64,000 bases of DNA, taken from CAWAPS01 sp963783945 (GTDB taxonomy: Bacteria > Actinomycetota > Acidimicrobiia > Acidimicrobiales > Palsa-688). The stretch lies in contig CAWAPS010000006.1 in the NCBI GenBank assembly GCA_963783945.1, positions 310,001 through 374,000 of the forward strand, read 5' to 3'. The translations under genes and the position numbers were made by a program. Of the stretch, positions 9,316 through 19,200 are shown one piece after another; the stretch's first letter is position 1, and the number at the start of each line of letters is the position of its first letter. A model generated the notes under the pieces. That model had not been told where the DNA came from. It did not search any database and saw nothing but the letters and a program-made list of their open reading frames with translations.

Positions 9316-9912
9316 AATGGTCACCTCTTCCAACTCCGCCAAATCCCCTCGCGTGGTTTGCAAAGGGATGAGAAAGCTGTCCGGCCGGTGATCGAAGAAT
9401 GTCATGGCCCGAAGCGGTGGCGAGTACACGTGCACGGATAGGGCATCCGCCGGCCCCGGGTTCGACATTTCGTGGACACGAGTCGCCGCTATGGAGAAGG
9501 CCTCGCCGGCGTCGACGATCTGGGTGCGCGGGCAGTGGCGTTGGTCGAGATCGGTATAGGTCTCGACCACTCGTCCGGTCGCCACGAACACCACCCCCTG
9601 TGAGCCGCCGTGATCGTGCAGCTCGAGATTCGACGAGGGTGACCACTCGATCAGCCAGGCGTCATAGAGGGGGGTATCGAGCAGGCAGGCGTAGCGGCGC
9701 CGGGTCCCATCGGTCCACGCACAGTCGCGACCCGGCACGGACTGGGCCAGTCCTACCGCGATCTCCTCGAGTGCATCGAAATCGAGGCGGCGCTGGTGGC
9801 GATGGCGCCCGGCCGGGTGGCCTGTCCGTCCGGTTTGGAAATAGTTGACATCTCTGGTCGAGACGCTGAAGGTGGGCACCGGCCCGTCAGGCCGGGAGAC
9901 GGTCGTTGACAT
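9313..9912 (-). CDS. Cysteine dioxygenase family cupin
   Basis: The 199-residue protein has the cysteine-dioxygenase type cupin arrangement. The first metal-binding motif LELHDHGGSQGVVFV is near residues 95-109. The second, RVHEMSNPG, is near residue 145 and supplies the third histidine. Members use non-haem Fe(II) to oxidise thiols to sulfinates. The exact thiol (cysteine, 3-mercaptopropionate or another) cannot be read from the sequence. The gene faces the monooxygenase group and is divergent from the Rieske oxygenase. Confidence 0.8.
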   Translation of the reverse strand: MSTTVSRPDGPVPTFSVSTRDVNYFQTGRTGHPAGRHRHQRRLDFDALEEIAVGLAQSVPGRDCAWTDGTRRRYACLLDTPLYDAWLIEWSPSSNLELHDHGGSQGVVFVATGRVVETYTDLDQRHCPRTQIVDAGEAFSIAATRVHEMSNPGPADALSVHVYSPPLRAMTFFDHRPDSFLIPLQTTRGDLAELEEVTI

Positions 9913-10021
9913 GATCGGACTACCTCCAGTTGCGAGACGAACACCACGGGGGAACGCATGCGCTGAGACGACAGAGCTCGTCGTAATTCAGGCGAGTTGC
10001 CGGTTCCCACGGGTCGTTCAG

Positions 10022-10083
10022 CGAGGAGGAGCACTGCATGCACCAAGCCTAACCCGATAAATCCGACTGAACAAGTCGGATTT
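10022..10083 (+). promoter_or_regulatory. Candidate attenuator: four-codon leader ORF plus hairpin
   Basis: A strong ribosome site AGGAGGAG (10024-10031) is followed six bases later by an ATG at 10038 that opens a four-codon frame, Met-His-Gln-Ala-stop. Seven bases after this stop is a perfect 10-bp hairpin (10059-10068 with 10074-10083, five-base loop). Its right arm ends in TTT and runs into TTCCGTTCTT. The arrangement lies about 160 bases before the Rieske oxygenase start and resembles a leader peptide with a terminator. Function is inferred only. The rest of 9913-10240 contains nothing else recognised. Confidence 0.45.
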
Positions 10084-10240
10084 CCGTTCTTGGCAGCCGG
10101 GGACGGGGAAGTCCCACCCCCTGGCCCTCCACCCCCAGGCGGATCGCGAACCGGGCGAGCTAGGGTGTCGGACGGCCGGACGCTTTTGCCACGGAGTTGC
10201 GGGACGGTCATCCAGGTGTTGAGATGAACTGGGGTCGGCT

Positions 10241-11500
10241 ATGACGACGGTCGCTGAGAACGAGTTGATGACCCGGGTCGAGGATGACGCGCCTTTGGGC
10301 CGTCTGATGCGGGAGAATTACTGGATCCCGTTCGCATTGTCGGACAACCTGGTGGCAGGCGATGGCCCTACACCAGTGCGTTTGTTCGGCGAGAACTACA
10401 TCGCGTTCCGGGCTGAAAACGGCGAGGTCGGGTTCTTTGATGAGCTCTGCCCCCATCGTCGATCGTCGTTGGCGTTAGGGCGGGTCGAGGGCAACGGGAT
10501 ACGGTGCATCTACCACGGATGGAAGCTGGATGTGTCGGGGTGTGTGGTCGAGGCGCCCACCCAGGTCTTGCGCTCGGCGCAGTTCGCCGCTGGTGTGCGA
10601 ACAGTGCATTGCCCGGTGCACGAGGCCGGCGGGATTGCCTGGGTGTGGCTTGGCGGGGGGGACGCACCGGCGTTCCCCGACCTGCCCTTCAGCGCCGAGC
10701 ACGGCGTCAATACCCGGCTGACCTTCTCGGTCCTACCCTGCAATTGGCTTCAGGGCCTCGAAGGCGGCCTCGATTCGGCCCACGGCACCATCCTGCACCA
10801 GAGCTGGTCACAACGGAGCATCGCCAAACAAAGGGCGGCGTCGAGGAACGTCGAAGGGGCTGAACTCGCCCTGGCGTCTGTGCCCCTGTATGAGACCGAG
10901 ACCACATCCTACGGGATGAGAGCCGCTTCGCTGCGGCAGGCCGGGGAGGACCAGACCTACGTCCGGGTGGCGCACTTTTTCTTCCCGTTGGTGGTCGTCG
11001 TGCCCACTGGCTTTCCTGATACCACCCAGGTCTTTGCCTTTGCTCCTGTCGACGACACCCACCATCTGCTGTTCTTTGGCCATTACGGCGAGTCGCCCCA
11101 GAAGTCCCACAAGGATATGGGGGCGGTTCGAGACGACGTCGAGCCCGATCCCCGTAACTTCGTCGATCTGCGAGGCGATCGCTCCAACAGGTGGGGCCAG
11201 GACCGCCAGCTGATGAAGGCCGGTCATTTCACCGGCTTCGACCGGGATCAGATTCAGGAAGACGCCGTGGTTCAGGTGAGCATGGGGCCGATCGTCGATC
11301 GATCCAAAGAGAATCTGTCCTCGAGCGATGTTGCCATCGCCACCGCTCGCCGCCTTCTGCTCGAGGCTATCGCCTCGGCCCAAACGGGCACGCGGCCCCC
11401 CGGCAGCGGGCTGGCTCCCGATGCCATACAGATCCCGCATCCCTTCGACGCCACCTTGAACGCCGGCGAATCGTGGCGAGAGATGCAGACGGTGAGCTGA
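10241..11500 (+). CDS. Rieske non-haem iron oxygenase, alpha subunit
   Basis: The 419-residue protein carries a Rieske [2Fe-2S] motif C70-P-H72 ... C89-I-Y-H92. This is followed by the catalytic iron site LDSAHGTILH near residues 168-177. It resembles phthalate-dioxygenase-type oxygenases, which hydroxylate or demethylate aromatic substrates and receive electrons from a separate reductase. No reductase is visible next to it. It stands alone downstream of a candidate attenuator and divergent from the cysteine-dioxygenase-like gene. A GC-rich degenerate repeat follows the stop. Confidence 0.88.
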   Translation: MTTVAENELMTRVEDDAPLGRLMRENYWIPFALSDNLVAGDGPTPVRLFGENYIAFRAENGEVGFFDELCPHRRSSLALGRVEGNGIRCIYHGWKLDVSGCVVEAPTQVLRSAQFAAGVRTVHCPVHEAGGIAWVWLGGGDAPAFPDLPFSAEHGVNTRLTFSVLPCNWLQGLEGGLDSAHGTILHQSWSQRSIAKQRAASRNVEGAELALASVPLYETETTSYGMRAASLRQAGEDQTYVRVAHFFFPLVVVVPTGFPDTTQVFAFAPVDDTHHLLFFGHYGESPQKSHKDMGAVRDDVEPDPRNFVDLRGDRSNRWGQDRQLMKAGHFTGFDRDQIQEDAVVQVSMGPIVDRSKENLSSSDVAIATARRLLLEAIASAQTGTRPPGSGLAPDAIQIPHPFDATLNAGESWREMQTVS

Positions 11501-11504
11501 CGCG

Positions 11505-11625
11505 ACGGCGGCTGGCGGGCGAGGGCCGGCGGCCGCGGGCGAGGGCCGGCGACGGCCGGCGAGGGGCGCGAGGGCCAGCGACGGCCGGCGAGGGGCCGGC
11601 GACGTCTGGCGGGAGCCGGCCGGCG
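11505..11625. repeat. Degenerate GC-rich repeat after the Rieske gene
   Basis: Variants of GCGACGGCCGGCGAGGGG recur four or more times between the Rieske stop and the metallopeptidase stop. The region is almost pure G and C, with many GGCC/CCGG inversions that could fold. The remaining bases to 11792 contain no gene. Confidence 0.65.
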
Positions 11626-11792
11626 AGCTGCTGGACGCCGCCGTGACGGAAAATCTCTAGTTCGGTGATCTGGCGACCGCTTTTGATAGTAAGAAGGGCC
11701 CGCCTCACCTGCCCCTCTAGCGGAAGGCAGCGAGACCGGGCATACCGAGGCGACTGCGCCCCGAACCTCGGCCGGAATCCAGCCTCCTTGGC

Positions 11793-12812
11793 CTAGAGGG
11801 TGGGCCGGCCGGCGACCTCGTGCACGAAGCCCAATTTCTCCATGATCCCCAGGCTGAGCACAAAAGGATAGGCGTCCGGATGGCCCATGCTCCGGTTGAT
11901 GGCGTTGAGGGCGCTGGCCAGTGGGATCCAGTCGGCAATGATGTCCTCGATGCTCTCGCCCGACGACGGGACCAGCCGGCCGGCGGATTCCGGGGCGACG
12001 ACGGTGGGATCGACGGTCACCCCGAACGAAGCCGCCGTCTGGAGGGCGTCGCGGATGTGCAGGTAGTGGGCGAACGTCTCGGCCCAGTCTTCCCACGGGT
12101 GGGCCGTGGCGTAGGCGCTGACGTACGTTTCCTCCCACCCGACCGGCGGGTCGCCACCCGAGTAGTGCCGCTCCAGGGCCCGGCTGTAATCGACCCGCTC
12201 GTCACCGAACCGGGCCCGGTACCGGCCCAACCTGGCTTCGTCGGCCGACACGAGGACCTGCCAGTAGTAGTGCCCAACCTCGTGGCGCATATGGCCCAGC
12301 ATGGTCCGGTAGGACTCCCCGAGCTGGTGGCGCATCCGCTCCCGGTAGTCATCAAACGATTCGGCCAGGTCAATCGTCACGATCCCGTCGGCGTGGCCGA
12401 TGGTGACCGGGTTCTGGATGCTGAGCAGCAGATCGAACGCCAGCATCCCCGTCGTCTGGCCACGCATCGGCATCCCGGGGAGCCCCAAGTCGAGCAGTTG
12501 GAAGATCAAGCGGCGCTTGGCCGCCTCCGCCGCCACGTAGGCGCCGGCGATGTCTGCGTCGCCGGCCAGGTCGGCGTCGTTGGGCCGGGTCCGGGTGAGC
12601 AGGCACGATGGGCACAGGCTTGCGGTCTGCTCGGGGGGTACGAGCCAGTTGCACCCCGCGGCCACGTGGTTGGCACACCGGGCCAGGCCGGGGCCGAGGG
12701 CGAGGACGTCCATCGCATCGGGGGAGAATCCGAGCTGGGCCCGGCACTCTTCACATTCCGTGCTTTCGAAGAAGACCAGACGCGAGCAGCTGGGGCACTT
12801 GAAGTTCCGCAC
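11793..12812 (-). CDS. Zinc-ribbon plus zinc-binding metallopeptidase (Peptidase_Mx-like)
   Basis: The 339-residue protein is read from a GTG at 12812, eight bases after the upstream transglutaminase stop. The longer open frame overlaps that gene and is rejected. A zinc ribbon is formed by C6-x2-C9 and C20-x2-C23, and further cysteines (C46, C54, C67, C70) suggest a second metal site. The metallopeptidase motif HEVGH is at 177-181, with a downstream WEDWAETFAHYLHIRD helix offering the third ligand region. It fits the putative zinc-binding peptidase family (PF15887 type). As the last gene of the ATP-grasp/transglutaminase operon, it may trim or remove the product of that system, which is inference. 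Confidence 0.82.
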   Translation of the reverse strand: MRNFKCPSCSRLVFFESTECEECRAQLGFSPDAMDVLALGPGLARCANHVAAGCNWLVPPEQTASLCPSCLLTRTRPNDADLAGDADIAGAYVAAEAAKRRLIFQLLDLGLPGMPMRGQTTGMLAFDLLLSIQNPVTIGHADGIVTIDLAESFDDYRERMRHQLGESYRTMLGHMRHEVGHYYWQVLVSADEARLGRYRARFGDERVDYSRALERHYSGGDPPVGWEETYVSAYATAHPWEDWAETFAHYLHIRDALQTAASFGVTVDPTVVAPESAGRLVPSSGESIEDIIADWIPLASALNAINRSMGHPDAYPFVLSLGIMEKLGFVHEVAGRPTL

Positions 12813-12820
12813 CCTGGTGT

Positions 12821-13693
12821 CTATACCCGCACCACGTCGACCGACACCTCGAGCTCGTGCTTGGTGCTGTCGGTGAAGATCACTCCCTTCAGCGGCGGGA
12901 TGTCGCGGTAGTCGCGGCCCCAGGCGGTCGTGACGTACCGGTCGTTGATCAGCTGGCGGTTGGTCGGATCGAAATCCACCCACCCGACCGCGGGAACGAG
13001 CAGAGCGGCCCAGGCGTGGGACACGTCCGCCCCCAGCCGGCGGGCCTCGCCGGGTGGTGGGTCGGTCTCTATATACCCGCTGACGTAACGGGCGGCCAGG
13101 CCGAGCGAGCGCAGGCAAGCGATCATCACGTGGGCGAAGTCCTGGCACACGCCGGCCCCCCGGGCCAGCGCTTCGCCCGCGGTGGTCGCCACCGACGTGG
13201 CACCGGGCTCGTATTTGAGATCGCCGTGGATGCGCTCGCCCAGCTCGACGAACGACTCGACCACCGGCCGGCCAGGCGGGAACGACGGCAGTGCATAGGC
13301 CGTCACCTCCGGCGTGACCGAGGCCAGGCCGGAGTCGAGGACGAACTGCACGTCGTCGACCGTCTGCGGCTCCCGCCGGCCGGCCAGGCGGGCATCCTCC
13401 CACCGCTGCTCGGCTGACACCGACAGGTGGACCCGGCGGCCGGCGACCTCTACCGTGCCGGTGCTCGTCACGATCAGGTCCCGGTGCGGAGTGATGATCT
13501 CGAAATAGACGAAGCGGTTCCCGAAGAAATCGGTGTGTTCACGCTGGTCGGCGGGAGCCGGATCTACTGATGCGCTGGAATCAAAGCAGATCTGGCCCGG
13601 GACGTCGCGGGGAAGGAGGTGGATCTGCCCATAGCTGGAGGACACCACGTCGTCGTAGTGATAAGAGGTCTTGTGGGTGACGCGGTACCTCAA
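12821..13693 (-). CDS. Transglutaminase-like cysteine peptidase
   Basis: The 290-residue protein starts with TTG, sharing TTGA with the stop of the upstream ATP-grasp gene. It has the N-terminal beta-rich region common to bacterial transglutaminases (MRYRVTHKTSYHYDDVV). The catalytic triad is C183 (GVCQDFAH), H226 (DVSHAWAA) and D242 (DFDPTN). Such proteins act as cytoplasmic thiol peptidases or amidotransferases on isopeptide bonds. Tight coupling with the ATP-grasp protein, DUF2126-transglutaminase and metallopeptidase marks it as part of one peptide-modification system. Confidence 0.9.
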   Translation of the reverse strand: MRYRVTHKTSYHYDDVVSSSYGQIHLLPRDVPGQICFDSSASVDPAPADQREHTDFFGNRFVYFEIITPHRDLIVTSTGTVEVAGRRVHLSVSAEQRWEDARLAGRREPQTVDDVQFVLDSGLASVTPEVTAYALPSFPPGRPVVESFVELGERIHGDLKYEPGATSVATTAGEALARGAGVCQDFAHVMIACLRSLGLAARYVSGYIETDPPPGEARRLGADVSHAWAALLVPAVGWVDFDPTNRQLINDRYVTTAWGRDYRDIPPLKGVIFTDSTKHELEVSVDVVRV

Positions 13694-16263
13694 GCTAGGA
13701 GCCGCTGGGTCGTGCGATGCAGGCCCGGGTCGGCGGGAGTGAGGAACGACCTCTGCCCCACCGGGTGAGCGAAATAGACCGCTGCCAGCCCTTCGGCGGA
13801 CTGCTGCAGCCGCTCGATCATGGTCTGGAGAAAGAGGGCCAGCTCGAAACGCTCACCATTTCTCCCCGTTGATGCCAGCTGCGCGGTGTCGGCCAGCCGG
13901 AGAGCGGTTGATGCCTCCAGCGCCGGCTTTTCCGCCTCGGAGACCCGGCGACCGGCCTGGTGGGGCAGGGATGCCAGATCGTCGACGAGCCGGTCGAGCT
14001 GGTAGGTGAGCGACCGAGGATTGTCCCCGTCGAGCAGCATCAGATCGAGGAACGTCTCGAGCTGGGCGTGAGAACGGTACCGGCGACGGTAGGTGATGAT
14101 GCTTTCGGCCACGGAGAGCACCGACTCCATCAGGAGGCTGTCGGCCGCCTCGTTGCGGTCGATCGTGACCGTGGCCCGTAGCAGCGCGGCCAGATGGATC
14201 CCCCGTTCTATACGCCGCCCGGCGTCCATCAACCACCAGCCGGGCTCGCGCACCATGCTCTCGGCGGCCAACCCTTCGAGCGCCAGCAGGCTGGCCAGCA
14301 CCTTGCGGAGGGTCAACCGGCCGAGGGTGGGAACCTCGAGGAGGTCCCTATGAAGTGAGCTCACCACCAGCCACGTGTCCATCGACAACTGGTCGCGGGC
14401 GGCGTAGGCGGCGTCGAGCAGCCGGGCCACAGCGTAGGCCAGGGTTCCCGGGCGAGCCGTGTCGGTGGCGAGCGATTGGAGCTCGTCGCCGGGATCGTGC
14501 AGGCGGTCTTCGCCTTCGGGCCCCACGAACCCGGGGTAGCTGGACGTGACATGGGTGAGGGCGGCGAGCAAGGCGTGCACACACCAAGTGCCGGCCGGGT
14601 TGCGGCCGTCGGCAAATTCCGTCCGGCGGTCGTGCACCACCCGAAGCAGGCGCACCGCGCCCTCGGCCCGCTCGGCGTAGCGGCCGAGCCACACCAGATT
14701 CTCCGCCACCCGGGCCGACACCAGGGACTGGGGTTCGACCGCCGGCACGATCGGGCCGCTGTACTGCCAGTAGCCGTAGCCCCGCTCGGGCTCGGAGGCC
14801 AACACCCACGTGTCCTTGCTCACCGCCCCAGCCTGGTTCGACAACATCCCGCCGGGTCCGTCGGCCACCGTGGTGAGGCCGCCGGGCATGGCCAGGTAGG
14901 CGTCGCCGCCGACCACGGCGAAGGCGCGCATCACGCTGGGCCGGGCCTCCAACCGGTCGATGCCGAGCGTCGGCGCGGACGAGAGGGATATGGCTTCCTG
15001 ACCGACCCAGGCATGGGGGCGGGCCGATATCTCGAGCCGGAGCTCGTCGCGCTGGCGGGAGGAGAGGGCCCACCCGAACCGGGCAGTCGGACCCGGGCCT
15101 CGCCCGATCGGCTTCAGGATCAGAGCGTCGAGGTGGGCCAGCACGTGACTCAGCCCGGTCGCCTCGCCACACCACCAGGTCGGAGCGGACGGAAGGGCCA
15201 ACGGCTCTCCGAGCAGCCGCTCGCTCAGATTCGGTAGGAAAGGGAGGAGGCCGGGGTTCTCCAGCACGCCGCTGCCCAGGGTGTTGACCACGGCGACCGT
15301 GCCCCGCCGGCACGCTTCGACCAGGCCCGGCACGCCCAGGTAGGAATCCGGGCGCAGCTCGAGGGGGTCGCAGTACCACGAGTCGACCCGCCGGAGGATG
15401 ACGTCGACCGGTTCGGGATGGCCGACCGACCTCATCCAGACCCGGCCCTGCTCGACCCGCAGGTCCGAGCCCTCCACGAGCTGGTAACCGAGCTGGGCGG
15501 CCAGCGATCCGTGCTCGAAGGCGGTCTCACTTCGCGGGCCGGGGGACAGAACCACGATCCGGGGCTCGGAGGACGGCTGGGGGGCGACGGCCTCCAGGCC
15601 TGAGCGGAGGGCGCGGAAAAAGGGGGCCAGCCGGTGCACCTGGGCGTCTCGGTACAAGCTCGGGAAGACGCGCGATAGCACCGAACGGTTGGCCGCGGCA
15701 TACGCCGCACCCGACGGGGCCTGGGTGCGATCGGACAGCACCCAGCGCCGACCTTCGCGGTCGCGGGCGATGTCGACCCCGTAGGTGAACAGCTGCAGCG
15801 GACCCCTGATCCTGATGCCGTCGCACTGGCGCAGGAATCCCGCGTGGTCGAAGATCAGCTCGGGCGGAATCAAGCCCCGTTTGAGCAGATCCCGGGGCCC
15901 GTACAGATCCGTCAGTATGAGGTTGAGCAGTTCGGCCCGCTGCACCACCGCCGTCTCGATCCCCGCCCATTCGGCGCTGGTGAGCACGACCGGGACCGGG
16001 TCCAGCGCCCACTGCTGGGCTCGGCCACCGTCGCCGTCGCCGTCGCCGTCGCCATAGATGTTGTAACTGACGCCGTCGTCTTCGAGCAGGTTGGCCGCCT
16101 CGGCCTGCCGGCCGGCCAGCTCCGCCAGCCCGAGGCCGTCGAGAACGGAGCTCAGGTGGGCCCAGTGCTCCCGCACCTGCCCGTCCTCACTCACCATCTC
16201 GTCGAAGGAGTCCGGCACCGGCCGGTACGCGGAGACCAGCAGTTGCGGGCGAGAGGAGGTCAC
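13690..16263 (-). CDS. Circularly permuted ATP-grasp protein fused to alpha-E domain
   Basis: The 857-residue protein begins at a GTG (16263) one base after the upstream stop. The 72 residues of open frame further upstream lie inside that gene and are rejected. The first about 480 residues are a circularly permuted type 2 ATP-grasp amidoligase domain, recognisable from VQLLILTDLYGPR-like and ASSGAAYA-like segments. From about residue 510 (RVAENLVWLGRYAERAEGAVR) it becomes an alpha-E helical domain to the end. In other bacteria these are often separate neighbouring genes, so this is a fusion. The ATP-grasp part is expected to make an amide bond between an amino acid or peptide and a carboxylate. 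A Gly-Asp run near residues 71-78 comes from a 6-bp DNA repeat. Confidence 0.87.
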   Translation of the reverse strand: MTSSRPQLLVSAYRPVPDSFDEMVSEDGQVREHWAHLSSVLDGLGLAELAGRQAEAANLLEDDGVSYNIYGDGDGDGDGGRAQQWALDPVPVVLTSAEWAGIETAVVQRAELLNLILTDLYGPRDLLKRGLIPPELIFDHAGFLRQCDGIRIRGPLQLFTYGVDIARDREGRRWVLSDRTQAPSGAAYAAANRSVLSRVFPSLYRDAQVHRLAPFFRALRSGLEAVAPQPSSEPRIVVLSPGPRSETAFEHGSLAAQLGYQLVEGSDLRVEQGRVWMRSVGHPEPVDVILRRVDSWYCDPLELRPDSYLGVPGLVEACRRGTVAVVNTLGSGVLENPGLLPFLPNLSERLLGEPLALPSAPTWWCGEATGLSHVLAHLDALILKPIGRGPGPTARFGWALSSRQRDELRLEISARPHAWVGQEAISLSSAPTLGIDRLEARPSVMRAFAVVGGDAYLAMPGGLTTVADGPGGMLSNQAGAVSKDTWVLASEPERGYGYWQYSGPIVPAVEPQSLVSARVAENLVWLGRYAERAEGAVRLLRVVHDRRTEFADGRNPAGTWCVHALLAALTHVTSSYPGFVGPEGEDRLHDPGDELQSLATDTARPGTLAYAVARLLDAAYAARDQLSMDTWLVVSSLHRDLLEVPTLGRLTLRKVLASLLALEGLAAESMVREPGWWLMDAGRRIERGIHLAALLRATVTIDRNEAADSLLMESVLSVAESIITYRRRYRSHAQLETFLDLMLLDGDNPRSLTYQLDRLVDDLASLPHQAGRRVSEAEKPALEASTALRLADTAQLASTGRNGERFELALFLQTMIERLQQSAEGLAAVYFAHPVGQRSFLTPADPGLHRTTQRLLA

Positions 16264-16264
16264 G

Positions 16265-19200
16265 TCAGGAAAAAGGTATGCGACGCAGATCCAAGGTGCG
16301 AGGGTAGCCGGGGCCCCCGGCCGGCGGGGTGATGCCGCCAGGGGGCGGGCAGATCGATCCGGGCGTGTGCCCGAAGGGTTGAAACCGGCCGGCCCGCCTG
16401 GCTTCCGCCTCGTTGCTGTTGACCGGGAAGCGCGTTTCGGCCCGCCCACCGGGGTGGACGACGTGATACGTGCAGCCACCGAGAGGCCGGTCGTTCCACA
16501 GGTCGAACAGGTCGAACACCAGGGGAGACTGCACGTCGATGGTCGGGTGCAGGCTGGAGGGAGGCTTCCAGGCCTTGTAGCGGACGCCCGCTACCCACCT
16601 TCCCGGCACCCCCGCTGGCTGCAGGGGCAGGGACCGGCCATTGCAGGTGACGGCGTGGCGGCCTTCGATCAGCCCGTCGACCTGCACCTGCAGCCGCTCG
16701 AGAGAGGAGTCGACGCCCCGGCTGGTGCTGGCCGCCGAGGCTTCCTCGCCCAGCACCGGCCACGGCTCGATCGCCCGCCGGAGCTCGATTCGGGTCGGCC
16801 CGACCCCTACTGCGCCGAGCACGGGGAAGCGGAACTCCATGAACGGATCCAACCAGCCGGCCTCGAACGGGTAGCCGTGAGCGGCCAGGTCGGCGGCGAT
16901 TTCGGCGGCGTCGGCGGCCACGAAGGCGGGCAGGAGGAATCGGTCGTGCAACTCGGGGCCCCAGCGGACGAGGGGGTGACGGTAGGGGTGGCGCCAGCAG
17001 CGGGCAATGAGAGCCCGGACCAACAGGGCCTGCACCAGGGCCATGCGGGGATGCGGGGGCATCTCGAACGCCCGCATCTCCAGGAGACCGAGCCGGCCCC
17101 GCTCCCCGCTCGGGCTGAACAGCTTGTCGATGCAGAACTCGGCCCGGTGGGTGTTTCCGGTCACGTCGACGAGGAGGTGGCGGAGGAGCCGGTCGACGGC
17201 CCACGGGCGGAGCCGGTCGCCGAGGCGGTCCAGCTCGGCGAAGGCGATCTCGAGCTCGTCCAGGCTGTCGTGGCGAGCTTCGTCGATGCGGGGCGCCTGG
17301 CTGGTCGGGCCGACGAACATGCCCGAGAACAGGTAGGACAGCGACGGGTGATGTTGCCAGTAGGTGATCAGACTCTGCAGCAGGTCGGGCCGGCGCAGGA
17401 GAGGGCTGTCCGCCGGGGTGGGCCCGCCGAGGGTTATGTGGTTGCCGCCGCCGGTGCCGGTGTGAGTTCCGTCGAGGTCGAATTTCTCTGGGGCCAGGCG
17501 GGATAGGCGGGCGTCCTCATAGACACCCTCGATGGTTTCGACCAGTTCGGGCCATGACCCCGAGGGGTGGAGGTTGACCTCGAGCACTCCAGGATCCGGG
17601 GCCACGGAGATCATCCGGACCCTCGGGTCGGGGGGAGGAGGGTACCCCTCGATGCCGACCGGGCCGGCGGTAGCCGTCACCGCCTCCTCCACCGCATCGA
17701 CGAGGGTCAGCCACCACTCCAGCTGTTCCAGGGGCGGGAGAAACACGTGCAGCCTGCCGTCCCGGGCCTCGACGCACACCGCGGTAGGAGGCGCGTCCGT
17801 GCCCGGGACGATCACCGCCGCCTTGAGCTGGGCCCCCGCCCCGAGCGGCGGACGGGGATCGAAGGTCGACCGCGGGGGTTCCGATTCCCCGGGCGACCAC
17901 TCCAGCGACGACAGCGGCAGGCGCAGGCCCATCGGCGAGTCCCCAGGTGTGAGGAAAAGGTGCCGCCGTCGCGTCGTCCATCTCGACGTGCCCCAGACAT
18001 CTCCGGTCGGGGGGTGGTGGACCGGGACGACCCAGCCGGCCGGTTCGGCCCCGGCGGCCGCGTCCAGGCGGTCGACCAGAGCGGCCCGCTGGTCACCGTC
18101 AGGCGGCGGGCCGGGCGGGAGGGAGGCCTCCTCCCACAGCAGGTGCACCGGGTCCTCGTAGGCGGGCAGGCACAGCTCGGGCGGTATGCCCAGGCGGCCG
18201 GCGATGGCGACGAGGAGGCGGTGGGCGTCGCGGGGTCCGGCGTCGCGGGGTCCGGCGTCGCGGGGTCCGGCGTCGTGGGGTCGGGCTTTGGGTGGGGCCG
18301 GCTCCTCGTCGGGTCCGGCTTTGGGTGGGGCCGGCTCCTCGTCGGGTCCGGCGGGGCGGGCCGGCGTCTCGCCGGGGAGCGGGACGGCCAGGAGGGTGGG
18401 GTCCTTCCAGACCGGCCGGCCGTCGGTTCTCCAGTACACGTTGCGCTGCCATCGGGGAAGTGTTTCGCCGGGATACCACTTGCCCTGGACCGACTGGATG
18501 AGCCCGCCCGGCGCGAATCGGCTGGCCAGCCGGCCCGTGTACTCCCACCCGAGGACTCGTTTGTGGTCGCCGTCGGCGTCGGTTCTCCACTCTTTTTCGT
18601 CGCGGGCGTCGACGGCGACGAACGTCGGCTCGCCGCCGATGGTCAAGCGGACGTCGGAGGCCACCAGGTCCTCGTCCACCCGCCGTCCCAGGCCGTCGAT
18701 CCTCGACCACGCCTCCTCGGAGTAGGGCTTGGTCACCCTGGCCGTCTCCTTCACCCGGCGCACCTGGTTGGAATGCTCGAAGGTCACTTCACACTCCTCG
18801 ACCGCACCGGTCACGGGCGCGGCCGAACCGGGGTCGGGCGTGCACACCAGAGGCAGGTGGCCCTCGGCCGCGAACAGGCCCGACGTGGGGTCCAGGCCCA
18901 GCCACCCGGCCCCCGGCACGTACACCTCGGCCCAGGCGTGGAGGTCGGTGAAGTCGGCCATCGGGCCGGCCGGCCCCTCCAGGGGAGTGGCGTCGGCGAC
19001 CAGTTGCACCAGGTACCCCGACACGAACCGGGCGGCCAGGCCCAGGTGGCGCAGCAGCTGGACCAGCAGCCAGGCGGTGTCCCGGCACGAGCCGATCCCT
19101 TTGGCCAGTGTCTCCTCGGGCGAGTAGACGCCGGGGTCCATCCGGACCGAGTAGGCCACCTCCGAGTAGGTCCGCTGGTTGATCTGGACCAGGAAGTCGT

